DNA of 64,000 nt. Source: Histoplasma ohiense (lineage: Eukaryota; Ascomycota; Eurotiomycetes; Onygenales; Ajellomycetaceae). The position numbers were made by a program, and so were the translations under genes. The stretch lies in the NCBI GenBank assembly GCA_017607445.1, contig JAEVHH010000006.1, positions 2,046,001 through 2,110,000 on the forward strand, written 5' to 3'. How positions within the stretch are numbered: the first letter of the stretch is position 1; every line of letters begins with the position of its first letter. The notes under the pieces were generated by a model that ran no database searches, had not been told where the DNA came from, and was given only the letters and a program-made list of their open reading frames with translations. Below are positions 1-12,217 of this stretch, piece after piece.

Positions 1-770
1 CCAAGCCATATTTTGGTAAATCGGCCAATGGCTAGCCATAACGGTTGATTCTCGTTGCTCCTCCGTGGGATGATACTGGCCTCCTTCATTCAGTCCAGGG
101 GGCCTGTGCAGCGATCATGCAGCTAACAAGTACTAGCGGCTCGGCGCAGAATCTGGGGTGTTAGCCACATCAGACAAAGGGATCCAAAGACACAGCTCGT
201 CATACTTGGAAAGAGATGATATTGAATGCATAAGTGAAATATTTAGATGTGTAGCAAGCGGCACGTTAGGTACATACAAATCCCAAAAGGAAAAGCATAT
301 AGAAGAGAGCGAAGGCGAAGCGGGCGCAAATTCACATGCCGGACAATCGCAAGCCGCCACTTGGAGTTAGAGTTCATCCGCCAATATAGTGAAAAGGGCA
401 AAGAAAAGAGAGAGGAAACGTGTAGAATTGAGAACAAGTTTATGTGAAATCTATCAGGCTTTCGCGTCATGGAGTTGGAACAAACAAGTAATAACCTGGG
501 ATACGGAGGAGAGAGATATTCATACCATGAAACTGGTTTATGCAGGCACTTGAGAACCCATCAGAATGTCCAAAAATTTTAAAGTACGAGGATGTGATGG
601 CGCAAGGGGGAAAAAGTACTCCCACGTATAATGTGCAGAGACGAGAGATAGCCTCAAGGGATTCATCAGAAACTGAGGGAGCTGGATGTAATATTGTAAT
701 TCTGGGAGGAGATGGCCTGGGTCGTCAATCATCTTCGACTTCATAACATAGAATAAGGAATGTAAAGTTA
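1..770. other. Intergenic, no gene recognised
   Basis: Only short overlapping open frames occur here, and none has a recognisable domain or intron structure. The stretch lies beyond the 3' end of MRS2 and may hold its 3' UTR. A distal exon of a gene to the left cannot be excluded. Confidence 0.5.
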
Positions 771-2904
771 CTATCGAGAGGCAGAGCTGATGGCTGTACT
801 TGCCAGCTCTGGTTCCGCGCTGCTGGTATCAACTCCATCATGGTCCGTCAACTGCGGATGTTGCTGCTGCTGCTGCTGCCGCTGCCGCTGCACTTTGTAT
901 TGCTTCTCAAAACCATGAGCATTCTTCGCAATCGGAGGAGTCACCGAAGCAGGCGCAGAAGCCGCAACCCTCTGTCGAAGTCTCTTCAACCTCTCCCCAC
1001 GGGTCTCACCAGCCAACCCCGTCCAGAGGGGGCCAACAAAATCAGAACGCCAATCAGTCCGATTAGCCGCACGCCTATCACTCCTGAGCCCCAGGGCGCC
1101 AATACTACGGTCATGCAACCCTGCCTCCCCCCACATCCGTACACGCTGCACTTTCCGCAGTTTCATGAGCCCATATGCGCACACGAAGGCGGTAAAGGCG
1201 AAACAGACACCGGACACGGCGGTGAAACCTATGTCGGATTCTTCTAGGAAGTTTTTTAAGTTCATGCCATAGAGTGCGGAGCAAAGGGTTCCGGCTGCTA
1301 AGCCGAGGGTGCCGATGCTGAATTTGAGATCGAGGAGCATGAGGGAGTTGCGGTTGGCGTCGAGGATTGCTTTCACACTGGGGGGATAGGTAACAATGTT
1401 AGCGTTTTGCAGTTTGATGTAGTTTGATGGAGATGTGAAGATTGTGGGGCTAAAGTCATACATTTCCTCCGTGTTTCGAATGTTGGTAACTAGATTTCCA
1501 CTGGCTTGAACGATTTCATCGCAGACTTTGTGATAGGACTCGAGCAGCATTTCAATCTCTTGATGATCGACCTCCTGCCTATGCACGCCTTGCGCTTTTT
1601 CTGATAAATACATTGCCGTCAAGTCATCATCAGCTTCCAGCAGATCCTCAATCGCATCGCGTACTAGTCTAGCTTTCTGCTCGAACGTGCCCAACCTCTT
1701 GGAGTATATCAGGAGGCGCCGTAACTTGTCTCTGTCTATATCCTCTTCCAGAGCCCGAAGAACACGCACAACAGGCTCCCTTACTCCTTCAAACTCAGCC
1801 TCAAGTCCAGTGGTCACGCTGACCAGAACCGCTTCCAGAGCGCGGAATTCGTATGGAAGAGCGCCAGGTGAGGACTGCCGGCCTGCCGCCTCTTTCTGAC
1901 GTAGTTTTCCTTCCAGATCATACATGAATACCGACTGTGTGTACGAGTCAGTCGAGCCGTACGCATCAAATACCAAAACCCGGTCCGACTTTATCAGAAC
2001 CCGGAGATGCAGAAGGCTGATTAAAATAGCACTGTGGCGGACAAGAATATGTGGAAGGACGGAGGAGTCGATCTTACGAAGATCACGGGGAAGCAGGCCG
2101 TACTGTATCCGTTCACATCGAACGGAAGTTAGCTCATCCACTTGGCACCCTCCATGGCAATAATAGAATCCGTACCTTAGCAGTCAATTCGCTCTTCTTA
2201 AACTCCCCACTAACAAGCGTCACATTTCCATTCTCATCCAGCTCCGTGCATCTCAACCGCGGCTCATTCATGGCTTTCATCGCCAACGACCGCCCTGTCA
2301 CAAACATGTTCCCTTCATGCCCATCCTCCATCACAGGGCCAATAGGCAAATCACTCGGCCACAACTCGCGTCTGTCATCACGTTCAGATACTCGTAGACC
2401 AAACAACCGTCGCATAAAACCCTGGCCCCGCCCCTTTCTCCTCGCTGTACCACTGAAAGCTTGCAGATAGCCATATCTCCCACGCAAGTTCAGGCTATTC
2501 AGCGTTGCTCGCGGAGCTGCAGCCGACGCAGCTACCGATGATATTGCTGATAATGAGGATGTGTTATTTGTTGACTTTCCTGGCCGCGCGGTGAGGAAAG
2601 GGAAGAGAGAAGCTTCGAGGGTTGCGGAGCACGGCTGATTGTGCAGCACATTTGTTTGAATGTTATGCTTATATTTGTCAAGTGACCGTTGCTGAAATGC
2701 GGAAAGTGTATATCTTCTTTGGGATTGAGCTTGGGATCGGAAACGCCATGGGCATGCTGGCGGAAGCGAATGCGGATGCGCAACGGGCGGGGTGTTGGGG
2801 GAGAAGAAGTAATGGTGTGCAGAGGTTTCGGACTGGGAACGGAGGAACCGGAGCAGATTCGCGGACGGAACTGAGGGCTTGAGGGTAGATGATGGGGCCA
2901 CCAT
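771..2904 (-). CDS. MRS2: MRS2-type mitochondrial inner-membrane Mg2+ channel
   Basis: CorA/Mrs2-family Mg2+ channel of the mitochondrial inner membrane. I read three exons: 2904-2176, 2102-1462 and 1377-771, giving 658 aa. Intron 1 (73 nt) joins SELTAK to YGLLPRDLRKIDSS, a stretch typical of the family. Intron 2 (84 nt, GTATG..CCCAG) is in frame and free of stops. It is recognised because removing it restores the family sequence NTEE-I-VKAILDANRNS. The signature GMN motif lies near residues 494-496 at the end of TM1, and a second hydrophobic helix follows with a basic patch after it. The N-terminus is long, Ser/Arg-rich and low in acidic residues, as expected for a mitochondrial presequence. 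The C-terminus has a Gln run and is low complexity. The exact start, and whether the 5' third hides another intron, are uncertain. Confidence 0.9.
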
Positions 2905-3047
2905 CTCTCAACCTCATATGAGGATCTTTCTTGTTTGCAAACAAAGTAATAACAGCCCGACCGCTTACTCCCTTGCTGCTTATTGTTCAGGAATGGATGT
3001 TCGACCTTAGTTTTTTGTCGGAGGTCGGCTGAATGTTTCTCCGCCAT

Positions 3048-3793
3048 AATATTTTTTTTTTAACTCAAAAAAAGGAACATAGTGCTATAAAAAAAAGATG
3101 AGATCTACAATATTGTGAGGAAAACACTGCTGAAGAAGTCATTCATATCATTCTCTTCAGAAATTCACTGAATCTTCAGCTCCTGAGATCTGTATTGAAT
3201 TGAACTTGATCAATTTATACAGCTCTTGGGAAGAGTCAGCTGATAATATCTTCCCAGACTGGAAGAATATTCAGATGAAGTGAGACAGTATATCTGTAAA
3301 CTAAATGGATTTGACTGTGCAGTAATCCTCACAGACACCAAGACCCTATTTTTGTATTGTATTTATGGAGTCGACGATCAAAACCCATCGGGTACATGAT
3401 TAGGCCGATCCACAATCCAATAAGGGAACGATTCAACCCACTTCACTCATCTCGTCGTTTTCCCCGTCAGAAAGCACTTTATAAAGAGATGGGTCAAAAT
3501 CAACTAGACTTTAGCAGGGTTTCAAAGGGTTTGATATTTCTATCTCCTCAAGAGTCAATGCTCCACCGAGCTCGGGGAAATACGCTGTAAGCATAAAACG
3601 TGACGCTATACGCATGCCCAACTACAGCTGAACGGAGCCCCACTTCCATCAGGGATAGCAACCTAAAATCCCCATGCCAGAGCAAAGTCGCCTCTGCCAA
3701 AATCGCCTTCAGTGTTCTTTGTCTCATATCAGAGTGGCATTGGCCGTACATTCCGCGTGAAACTGGCATAGAAGCTGTCTTGAACCCTACCAT
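3048..3793. other. Intergenic with short AT-rich, CpG-poor relic (about 3050-3330)
   Basis: Positions 3050-3330 have the same composition as the large repeat block (no CpG, many TGA/TCA words), so they are probably a small transposon scrap. The rest is ordinary spacer upstream of the F-box-like gene. Confidence 0.4.
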
Positions 3794-4936
3794 ATGCCGT
3801 CACTCCTGGATTTGCCCGATTTTTTGCTTGAGGAGGTGATTGAAATGGCCATCCGTTCTTTCAACTTCAGTGTTACCTATTGCAGCACACCCCAGATGGA
3901 CAGGGTGATAAATGGACGTTTTTCAGTTTCTCTCGCACTGTTGCTTACCTCCCGCCGCGTAAACGCGCTTACGACTCGTATTCTCCTACTCAGAGGCAAC
4001 TTTCGCGTCTACACGGTCCGAGACCTTCAGCGATTCTTTGATATGCTTGAGCATGGAAAGCTGAGTTTCGTAAGGCGAATTCATATGTCACTAAGCAACA
4101 TCGATTCGGACAAAGATTTCGCTGAAGACACTGTGGCGGCTGAAAATGTTTTCGAGCAAAGTATCTCGCTGATAAATCGTCTGTCTTCAAATTTACGTGA
4201 GCTTCGCCTGCACCGATCATTTTTCGACAAGCACTCCTTCTGGGATACGAATCCCGCAGAGTGCAACCGAGTCCATAGAATCTTTGCGGAAGCTTTACAG
4301 CGGTTTAGTGACCTAGAGACACTCGTCTTTTCTTTTGACCCCCACTCACTGCCTCTTTTTCTCCTCTTCTCTCCCCACGACCCCATCGTGGAGAGTGGGG
4401 TAACTGGCTATGCCTCTATTCCAGAGAGACCAATGTTTCCTAGACTCCAAGCCCTACATTTGTACGGCTGTCTTCCGGCACACACTAGATCTCAGCATCT
4501 GATTGAAGTACTCTCAGAGCGAAATTTGCCTTCTCTCTTAGAGCTGAACTTCTGCTATATACTCCACCACCCTCAATCCGATGACGGGTTTGAATGGATT
4601 TTGACGCCTGAAGTGATTCTGAATATACATCCACTTGTCGAATTTCGTTGGGTTACTGACTGTGATGCCCGCGGCCTTGGTAACTCTGTCCCCCATCCTC
4701 CACCTACAAAAGACCATTTGGTAGCACTACAGAAAAAACATGGCCACACTCTACGGTGGTTGATCATGCAGTATGGCTATTGGCTTCGCGAAATCAGCGA
4801 ACCTGCTACTTTTGTGTTCACTGCCGATGATGTTGAAACTTTCCTACGAGATCTTGATCTTGAAACAGTGGTCATCACAGTTCCACACATAAAGCTATGC
4901 CTAGTACGAAGTTGTCCACCCCAAAATCGAAGCTAG
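3794..4936 (+). CDS. F-box-like protein, 380 aa
   Basis: Single open exon. The N-terminus LLDLPDFLLEEVIEMAI is followed by a Leu/Arg helix (LLLTSRRVNALTTRILL), which resembles the degenerate F-box opening of many fungal proteins. The middle has leucine-spaced stretches (LRELRLHRSFF, LQALHLYGCLP, LLELNFCYIL) like irregular leucine-rich repeats. In such families the F-box binds Skp1 and the repeats choose the substrate for SCF ubiquitin ligase. Neither role is demonstrated here. No membrane segment or signal peptide is seen. The chosen ATG is the first in frame and directly opens the F-box-like segment. Confidence 0.6.
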   Translation: MPSLLDLPDFLLEEVIEMAIRSFNFSVTYCSTPQMDRVINGRFSVSLALLLTSRRVNALTTRILLLRGNFRVYTVRDLQRFFDMLEHGKLSFVRRIHMSLSNIDSDKDFAEDTVAAENVFEQSISLINRLSSNLRELRLHRSFFDKHSFWDTNPAECNRVHRIFAEALQRFSDLETLVFSFDPHSLPLFLLFSPHDPIVESGVTGYASIPERPMFPRLQALHLYGCLPAHTRSQHLIEVLSERNLPSLLELNFCYILHHPQSDDGFEWILTPEVILNIHPLVEFRWVTDCDARGLGNSVPHPPPTKDHLVALQKKHGHTLRWLIMQYGYWLREISEPATFVFTADDVETFLRDLDLETVVITVPHIKLCLVRSCPPQNRS

Positions 4937-5959
4937 AAGCACTTCGTTCTATAGAGATCAACAGGTAGATTTGATGGAAACCAAATCTAGCACAGCTGAT
5001 CAGACGGTTTCTAGGACACTATATATGTATTCCTCTTGAAGCATCAAGAAAAAAAGATACAAGATTCATTTAAGACGTGATTGCTCATTGCAGAAATTAA
5101 CGCCATTCCTCCTCCCACTTTCTTAGGCCATCCTAATGCTTGCATTTGAGAGACAACCATCATTTTCTTTAAATGACAAGCGGAATCTTGTTCATGTTTG
5201 CCAGCCACAACTTATGTCCTTGTAACTAAGAGTGGACTTGATCGCTAACTTTAAACTTAATCACTACCATCTCCACGCCATCTCCATGCCACAAAGAATA
5301 GTACTTTTGGCGCCATAATTACGGGGGGCAGGCAGGCTGTGGAATGCTATGTATCACCCGTAGATTTCTTAGAGTATTCATAAAGCATCAAGGGAGTTAG
5401 ATTCTCAAATTCCAACTCTGGTGACAATTCCCTGCGAGTTATCGTCTTTTGCAGATGCCATACATTATATAACTTACTAACAAATTCTGTTTGCTTCCCA
5501 TCTCACCTGCTGTTGTTCGGTTACCTTTATTCAAAGCCATCTGTGCACAGTCGCGCCACCCGCCCCTTCGCAGCATTAATCTGCCAGTCAAACTTTGGAT
5601 AAAAGGTTAAATATGGAAGAGCTTTGTGTGTTTGCCGGACAACTAACTACCGTGCTCGAACAGAGGAGTGCCGTTAAATCTGTCCTTCCGAAGGTTTACG
5701 GTTATAAATCGACAATGATGAATGTTCTGTCCGACAGTAGTATTTGAGTCGTATTCTTAAGAGCAAATAAATCTTCACTGAATTACATAGCCTCAACGAC
5801 ATGCTTATAGAGATTCCCTGTCCTAGAGAGTTTGCAAAATTCCTATATATATAGAGAGAGAAGCTGCGATGGACAACAGCAGCTACCGTATCGCACATAA
5901 ATCAAATCACCCAAACTGGATATACACCCCATCTCGCTTCCCCTCACCGGAAATTCTGT
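4937..5959. other. Intergenic, nothing recognised
   Basis: Spacer between two convergent genes (3' end to 3' end). Only short shadow frames are present, with no RNA gene or repeat that I can support. Confidence 0.5.
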
Positions 5960-6856
5960 TTACAAAACAAGAGCCACGGCTGCCACGGCAGCGCCGCCGA
6001 CAACACCCCAGTTGGCAGCTGCGGTGACCAGAGGCATTGCAGCTGAACCGGCGCTAGTACTGGAGGAGGGCGCATTGGTCCCAGTAGTGGGTGGAGGAGC
6101 ATTGTCGGTCTGCGTAGCACTTCCAGTCTGCTTGACTCCTGCACTGGCGGATGGTGCTGGAGTGGCGGAAACGCCTTCCAGCTTCTCCAGGCCTGCTGTA
6201 ATGGTGACCCTCCAGGTAGTGATAAAGCTGGCCGTGGGGAATTGGGTAGTTGCCGAAGACATGGTGGACCAGACTCCACCTGGTTGAGAAGATTTTATGA
6301 TCTTCGTACAGTCGGCCGATGCACCTGGGATTTTGCATTCGAGGGAATACTGTACCGAGCTGCGCGAAATTATGAGTTATGTTTTTGTTTTTTCTTCCCC
6401 TCTCTTTTCTCGTAGGGAGGGGGGAAAGGGATGGCGGAATGGGATACGGAATGGAGAGAAGTATGAAGGACTTACCCGTCTTCATCTTCACCATCACCCT
6501 GAAACTCTATTGCCACCATCCTTGGTGGTATATGGGTGTAGGTTATGCTTGGTGCGCCGCACTCGGTATCGTCGGTTCCTTCGGCACACTGCAGATGGAG
6601 TACGGTCTCGGTTTGGTCCTAAAACAAGAGGAAAATAATATTAGCCTTGGGTTCAGTTCTCCCTCTGCTTAGTGCGCCAAAATATATATCCAGGCTACTC
6701 CCTACAGTTCATTCATCTTACCGCCTTGACCACAGAGGCCACAATGGGCTGCGGGTCCACTATAGCAGGAAACGTCAGATCCGTCACGATGCTCTTTTTT
6801 TGGGCACGGCTCAGGCCAACAAGGCCGAGCGATATCACAGCCAAGGAGATGTGCAT
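5960..6856 (-). CDS. Small secreted GPI-anchored surface protein
   Basis: Three exons by splice reading: 6856-6722, 6618-6476 and 6359-5960, with introns of 103 and 116 nt (GTAAG..TTTTAG and GTAAG..GCGCAG), giving 225 aa. The N-terminus MHISLAVISLGLVGLSRAQ is a signal peptide. The ectodomain has spaced cysteines (LHLQCAEGTDDTECG, SLECKIPG, ADCTK), a pattern I recognise from short fungal GPI proteins of unknown function. A Ser/Thr/Pro/Ala-rich stalk follows. The C-terminus ends in SAGSAAMPLVTAAANWG and a hydrophobic Val/Ala tail, the form of a GPI-attachment signal. Predicted location is plasma membrane or cell wall. The role is unknown. Confidence 0.8.
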
Positions 6857-8026
6857 GTTTCCGGGGATGGAGGATTTGAAAATGTGAAGACAAATCCAGG
6901 CGCTAGAAGTATCGAACACAAAATCGAAAAATGAGCGACGATGAAGTTGGTTCAAAAGAGTGGAAAGTTTGTTCTTCCTCTCTCTCTTTTTTTTTGGGTG
7001 TTTTAAGGGGAGACCAAAATAAATATAGGGGGACAAAATGGACTGGTCCCCCCCCCTGTTGATCTCTTATGATCGAAATCGCATAAATACGAGGCTCACA
7101 TTAGAATGCTAGAGGTAATGGAGCCTACCATTGAACTCAATCGGGATAGCCGATTGATCGGGGCAAATTGACGTCGAGGCATTGCTGCTTCGAAGCCCGC
7201 TAGAGAGTGATTGAAAAAACCCTTTAGCCTGAGAAGGCTTAGCAACTGTCCGATCAACGGAGAAATCTCTTCATCAAGGCCCAATTATGCTTTGCCCGTC
7301 AACAGCTCTGTGTTCGAGAGGGTCTTTTTTCCCTTGGCATCTATCTACATTGCTGAAATTGCAGATGCCACTCTTGGAAATTGCCAGATATCCCCGAGCC
7401 AGCTGATTTTTCGCCTTCAAATTCCCCGGTTGTTGATTATATCTGGTGGGTTGTTGTCCCTCGAATTCTGGCGTTCTACCAATTCTACACACCGCGGAAG
7501 GTGAAGGAGAAATGAAGCCAGTATCAGTATCAATGGGATAAAACATCAGAGTCGGGTTCGGATAGAGTTATCCGGTACCTTTTTTGAGCTTGGGAGCCCT
7601 GCAAAATGAACTGCTCTGATTGGCGCAGCAAGGCGCTTGCGGGGTTTGGATTGGGTTTGCCCTTCTGCTACCATACATGGAGCTGGTATAGTGATTGAGC
7701 CAGCGGCCTAACATTAGTGATAGTGATGCCAACAGCCAAAACCCGTTATAGGATTCAGATCTAAGGGTAACCCAGAGTGTAAACATTCCACGGCACCGTA
7801 GGCAAGACCTGGAACAAGAAAAGGAAAAAACAAAAAAAAAATAAAAAAAACTTGATAAATGGAGTAACTGCTCTGTATTGGGCTTCGTTTGCAGTTGTGT
7901 CTTAAAATCTTATATCTTCTACGCCGTATATATCAGTTGGAATCAGCCAAAGTTAGCACTCTCCCTCCCAACGCCAGCCTAGTATTGGATTTATTATTAT
8001 TGATTTTACAATTTTGGAATCTATTG

Positions 8027-8068
<42 letters not shown>

Positions 8069-8638
8069 ATGAAGTGACATTGTTTATATAACCCGACCAA
8101 CCATTTCGACTACGTCAACTGCGTTGCAGCATGCTCCATAGCTAGGTCAAGCTACCCTGATCACATAATGCTGGGAAGAAGTCATCTATCTGCATACGTT
8201 TTTTGAGGGCAAGTCTTGATGAAGGAGGCTACAAACACTGATCATACGTAAGGGGGTTTAGCCGATGGGTGTGGAGCATGTTATCACTCAGGAAAGGTGA
8301 TTAGAGCAGCATGCCTCCATCGCCAATCCAGGACGAGTGGCAATGAAGCATTTTCGCGAAATCTCTATTTTACCTTGATTATAAAACCTAATTTAACTCG
8401 CCAGTAAATAGAATGCCGTCCCTTAATCAAGAAGGCTATTTTTATCCCTAGGCAAGACAGCGAAAAGAAGGCGCGCAAAAAGGTTACCAAATGCCTGTGT
8501 CCCAGGCAGACGGTCTTAACAGTATTGTATGACATTGCTACCGCTGAATCAACAGAACAGGAAGGCTGGCAGCAAATGGATCCATAAGGATGACCATGAT
8601 GACCAAAACCAGGACCAAAACAAAGATCAAAACCACGC
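6857..8638. other. Intergenic; long homopolymer T run at 8028-8061
   Basis: No gene is supported. The frames present are short, overlapping and without domain. A run of 34 T followed by 8 A lies at 8028-8069. The region is upstream of the GPI-protein gene and downstream of LAS17. Confidence 0.5.
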
Positions 8639-10841
8639 TCACCACTCATCATCGGACTTTTCATCATCTGCAAATTTGTTAGTTTTTTTTTCCCTGAATC
8701 CTTCAGGAGAAGGGATTAGAGGTAGACTGGGGAGTTAAATAAAAAAGGACAAAGAGATAGAAGACATACCACTGCCACTAACTTTCTGCTTCCGCTTATT
8801 CAATGCCGCTTGAAGAGACCCCAGCATCGAATTTGGATCTGCGCTCCCTGAGCCTGACGCTGGTGAGGAAGGAGTCTCGCTGCTTGCACCTGGAACCATG
8901 GCAGCGCTTCGATCTCGTTTCTCGCTGTCTTTGACTTTTCGAAGACCTGTTCCTGCACGGATTGAAGCTAGAAGATCGTCGTTCCCTGGTGATTTGGGAA
9001 GGGACGACGGGAGTGCTGATGACGCTGGCGGTGGCGGCGGAGGACCAGCGCTGTTAGCTGCGGAACCTGGCGGCGGCGGCGGTGGAGGAGGAGGAGGAGG
9101 AGGAGGAGGCGCACCAGCAGATGGAGGAGGTGGGGGTGGAGGGGCGCCTCCAGAGGGAGGAGGAGGTGGTGGAGGGACACTATTTGAAGGTGCAGGACGG
9201 GGAGGAGGGCGAGGAAGACCAGTAGTCGGAGGCGGGGGGGGGGGGCGGGGCCGGTCCAGTGCTAGCGGGAGGTGGAGGTGGAGGTGGCGTGGGGCTCGAT
9301 GACGGTACTGGTCCTGGTGCGGGAGCCGGAGGCGGAGGAGGAGGCGGTGCAGGAGCTGATGTGGGCGGCGGTGCAGGACGCACTGGGAGTGGTACTGGGA
9401 CTGTTTGCGGCGGCAGCAGGTGTTGTGACTGGGGAGTTGAAGTTGGAGAAGCTTGAGGGCGTGGTGGCGGGGGCGGAGGAGTAGCATGGGGAATCTTGGG
9501 TGGTAAAGCTGGAGGTAATCCAGGACTAACTTCACGCCGAGCCGGGAGGACTGGGTTTCGACTGGGCAGTTGTGGGGCGGACACTTTTCGTTCTCCTTCC
9601 AAAGGAGTTTTTGGTGGCAGCGGCGGGGCTGGTACTCCCGGTCGGGCTGCATTTGAACCTGATGAAGCCCTATGGCTTCCCGGGAGAGCATTGGCGAATT
9701 TGCCCGCATCCGCGATGGGAGGGGGTGCCTTGAAGCGTGGTCGAACTGGAGAAGGTTCCCGGGGCGGGGATGGGGGAGAAGGCTCGCGTGCAGGTGGTGG
9801 GGAGGGAGCGCGGCCACGTCGTGCTGGTGGCGGAGGAGGAGGTGCACCCCTCTTTCCTGTATTCTGGGGGCTGAGGGCTGCTGCTGGTGGGGCATTTGGT
9901 GGCGGAGGTGGAGGTGGAGCTTTCGCTTTCCTTTGGGAATCCGGCGGGGCTTCCTTCGATATACCGTTCAGCTCATCGGCCTGCTTCTGCTCGATATACG
10001 CTTTGATAAAATCCGAATTTTCCGCTATTTGGTCCTCTGTAATGCCCATGGCAAGTAGCTCGTCGAGCAAGCCCTTCCATGACGGATCTATCGTATCTAA
10101 GGCGGACGTCTGCTTCCGTTGCGGGCTTGCTGGAAGCTCTGTTACTGTTGGAGGGGGAGCGGGGGCGGGAGGTGGAGTAGGCTGTCTTGGGGGTATAATA
10201 GATTCCGCAGGAGCGGAATGGGTAGGAGCGGAGGAGGATCGATGCCCATGATGAAGGAGGCTACCAAGCCCAAAACGACTATGACTTTTGCCGCCTGTTG
10301 TTGGAGGCGGTCCTTGACCCCGGAGCGAGGAAAATGGAGTCGTCTTTGTTTCTTTACTCGCACTCTTCTCTCGCTCTTGAACCTTTTTCAAGAAAGTCTT
10401 TGCCTCCTTCTCATCTGCGAACGATAATCCCGCAAGACATTCCTCCAGCTCGAAGGTGTGGAAAAAGGTCCTATCCTGGTTATAGGAGAAGCCATCATAA
10501 ATTTCTTGGTCCCATACAACGCCTCTACCAGCGGGCTTTATTCGGAGGCATACAACGTTAGTTTATATATTCATGTAAACCATTCGAATGTGTGAAGGCA
10601 TAGGCTCAAAGCAGGCAGTGCGTTTGCATACCGAAACATCAACCAACTTAATCCAAAATGTATGCCCAACCAAGTCGTTAGCAAGAACCACAGCTCCTTG
10701 TAGCCCAGTGTAGGTCCATTTTTGAGGATTTGGATGTGCTACGTATAATCGCGCAACTGCAACCGCCAGTATCTTGTTGGAGGGTTTGGGAACCGTTCGC
10801 CGGACAGTCTCTTTATCCGCATCGGTAAGAATGGATGGCAT
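8639..10841 (-). CDS. LAS17: WASP/Las17 homologue, actin nucleation-promoting factor (frame broken at a G12 run)
   Basis: Activator of Arp2/3-driven actin assembly at endocytic patches. Exons: 10841-10632, 10535-8770 and 8667-8639, with introns of 96 and 102 nt. Exon 1 and the start of exon 2 encode the WH1 domain (VPKPSNKILAVAVARLYVAH, KLVDVS-PAGRGVVWDQEIYDGF, FHTFELEECLAGLSF). A long polyproline region with many PPPPPPP blocks follows. Near the C-terminus are a WH2 segment (DDLLASIRAGTGLRKV), a central segment (MLGSLQAALNKRKQKV) and an acidic tail ending DDEKSDDEW. The reading frame shifts by one inside a run of 12 G (C on the coding strand) at 9234-9245. Eleven would keep frame and give about 667 aa, near the yeast length. 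Sequencing error is the simplest cause. Confidence 0.92.
9234..9245 (-). other. Frame break in LAS17 polyproline tract (12-base homopolymer)
   Basis: The upstream frame (polyproline) runs to a stop near 9180, while the downstream frame carries the WH2 and acidic domains. The two differ by one base and overlap only around this C12 run in a Pro-coding stretch. No GT..AG pair bridges it sensibly. Confidence 0.8.
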
Positions 10842-11885
10842 GATCGGTGGTGTAAGGATAGTATTCGCGGACAGAAAGATGATAACGGTGGTCTCATCAG
10901 TTATATTCGATGACCGTGGCGCTCATTGCTGATCTGATATATCCCTTGAGCAGGCAACCGGGTGCTTGTATGGGGGCGTGCGGAATGTATTGAAAATGTC
11001 GACCAAGGAGCAGTTATTGCCTAGCCGCCGTTGGGAAGCTGGAAACCGCCCTGTCCGCTAAGCACCGCCTGCAATATGGCAGAAGAGAGGAGTACCGCGG
11101 AAGGAGACTGCTATCAAAGAGTTGTTTATATAGATGTAGGAGAGCGGGAGAATGAATGAATGGGTGAATGCATGGAGTTGGGCTTTGTCCAGCGTTGTGG
11201 AATCGGGGAAAGAAGAAGGCGAGTGTGCCAAGCCTTGCCAAGCCAAGGACAGCCTCAGTGGATTACGTGAAGAGGAGGAAGAAGTGCTTCGAGAGAAGTT
11301 CGTTGAATGGGAGTTATTGGAGGAAATAGCTATCTACGAGAATCAATTAGTCCGTAATTGCAAATACCTATTGAAATTGATGGAGTGTGCACTTGCTTCT
11401 CATTGTATCAGGGAAGTCTAATACAGCGCATGCTACTGTGTAGCACACAGCGAAGTCAGAAATGCAGTTGCATAGTATGCTCTGGATCTATGGGTGGCAA
11501 GATATTCGATGCGTAATGCTATTGCCTGGTATAAATTAAGGCTACCTACATGCTAGGTAGATGGAGTTTATCAGGCCGTCGATTCTCATCGGCGGCCTGC
11601 CATGCTTCTTCCCGGCTTGGTGATGTCATCGGAACCAGGGGCATGCCGTGTGTATTTAAATCATGCTGCCTGCCCGCAACACCCCAAACCGCTCGACTTC
11701 TCGACATCAACCACATCCATCCCTTTCCTTCCCAACGTCCCAAATTGGTCGATTATCCTGTAACAGGCTCAACTAAATTGGAAACAGCTTTCCTAAGACC
11801 GTCATTGGCGTCTCCAGCGATTCTACAACCAACTCAACTTTCACCATCTCTTACACAATCCCATCCATCCTGTCTAGCTAGAAAT
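10842..11885. promoter_or_regulatory. Divergent intergenic region between LAS17 and the 75-aa gene
   Basis: Both flanking genes start from here in opposite directions, so their promoters must lie within it. I see pyrimidine-rich stretches just upstream of the 11886 start but no factor site I can name. The open frames inside have no recognisable product. Confidence 0.5.
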
Positions 11886-12217
11886 ATGGCTAGCCAATCC
11901 AACCAAGGCTCCCAAGCAGGAAATTATCACACGACCACGTACCAGACGCGAAGCCAGACGCAGGAAAACGCCGGTCCTACAGCTGCTGGTGAACAGATGA
12001 AGCCTGACGCACGGTACATCGTAGCTAAGGGCCCGCAGATCCCAAAAGGTTAGTCTACGTCTTAAATCTAGGTTGTTATATGAAAAATAAATTCATCCAA
12101 GATATTTAGCCCGTGTTTGGTTGTTGATGCTGACTTTTGGAGGTAATATTAGAAGGCATGCCGCCAACCATCCCAAGGGAGGAAATTGAAGCTCGGATGA
12201 AGGAACTCAATAAGTGA
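11886..12217 (+). CDS. Small hydrophilic protein, 75 aa, function unknown
   Basis: Two exons, 11886-12048 and 12153-12217, with a 104-nt intron (GTTAGT..ATTAG). The spliced product is 75 aa and opens MASQSNQGSQAGNYHTTTYQ. It is rich in Gln, Ser and Thr, has a middle segment MKPDARYIVAKGPQIPKG and ends in a charged helix EEIEARMKELNK. There is no signal peptide or membrane segment. It looks like the small conserved hypothetical proteins found across Eurotiomycetes, and the composition would suit a disordered, possibly stress-related protein. That is a guess. The support is the clean intron and the sensible C-terminal helix after splicing. Confidence 0.65.

Noticed and set aside
8898..10251. 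Long Gly-rich plus-strand ORFs
   Set aside because: They are antisense shadows of the LAS17 polyproline region.
11014..11421. Short ORFs on both strands between LAS17 and the 75-aa gene
   Set aside because: They overlap each other, have no domain or intron, and lie in the divergent promoter region.
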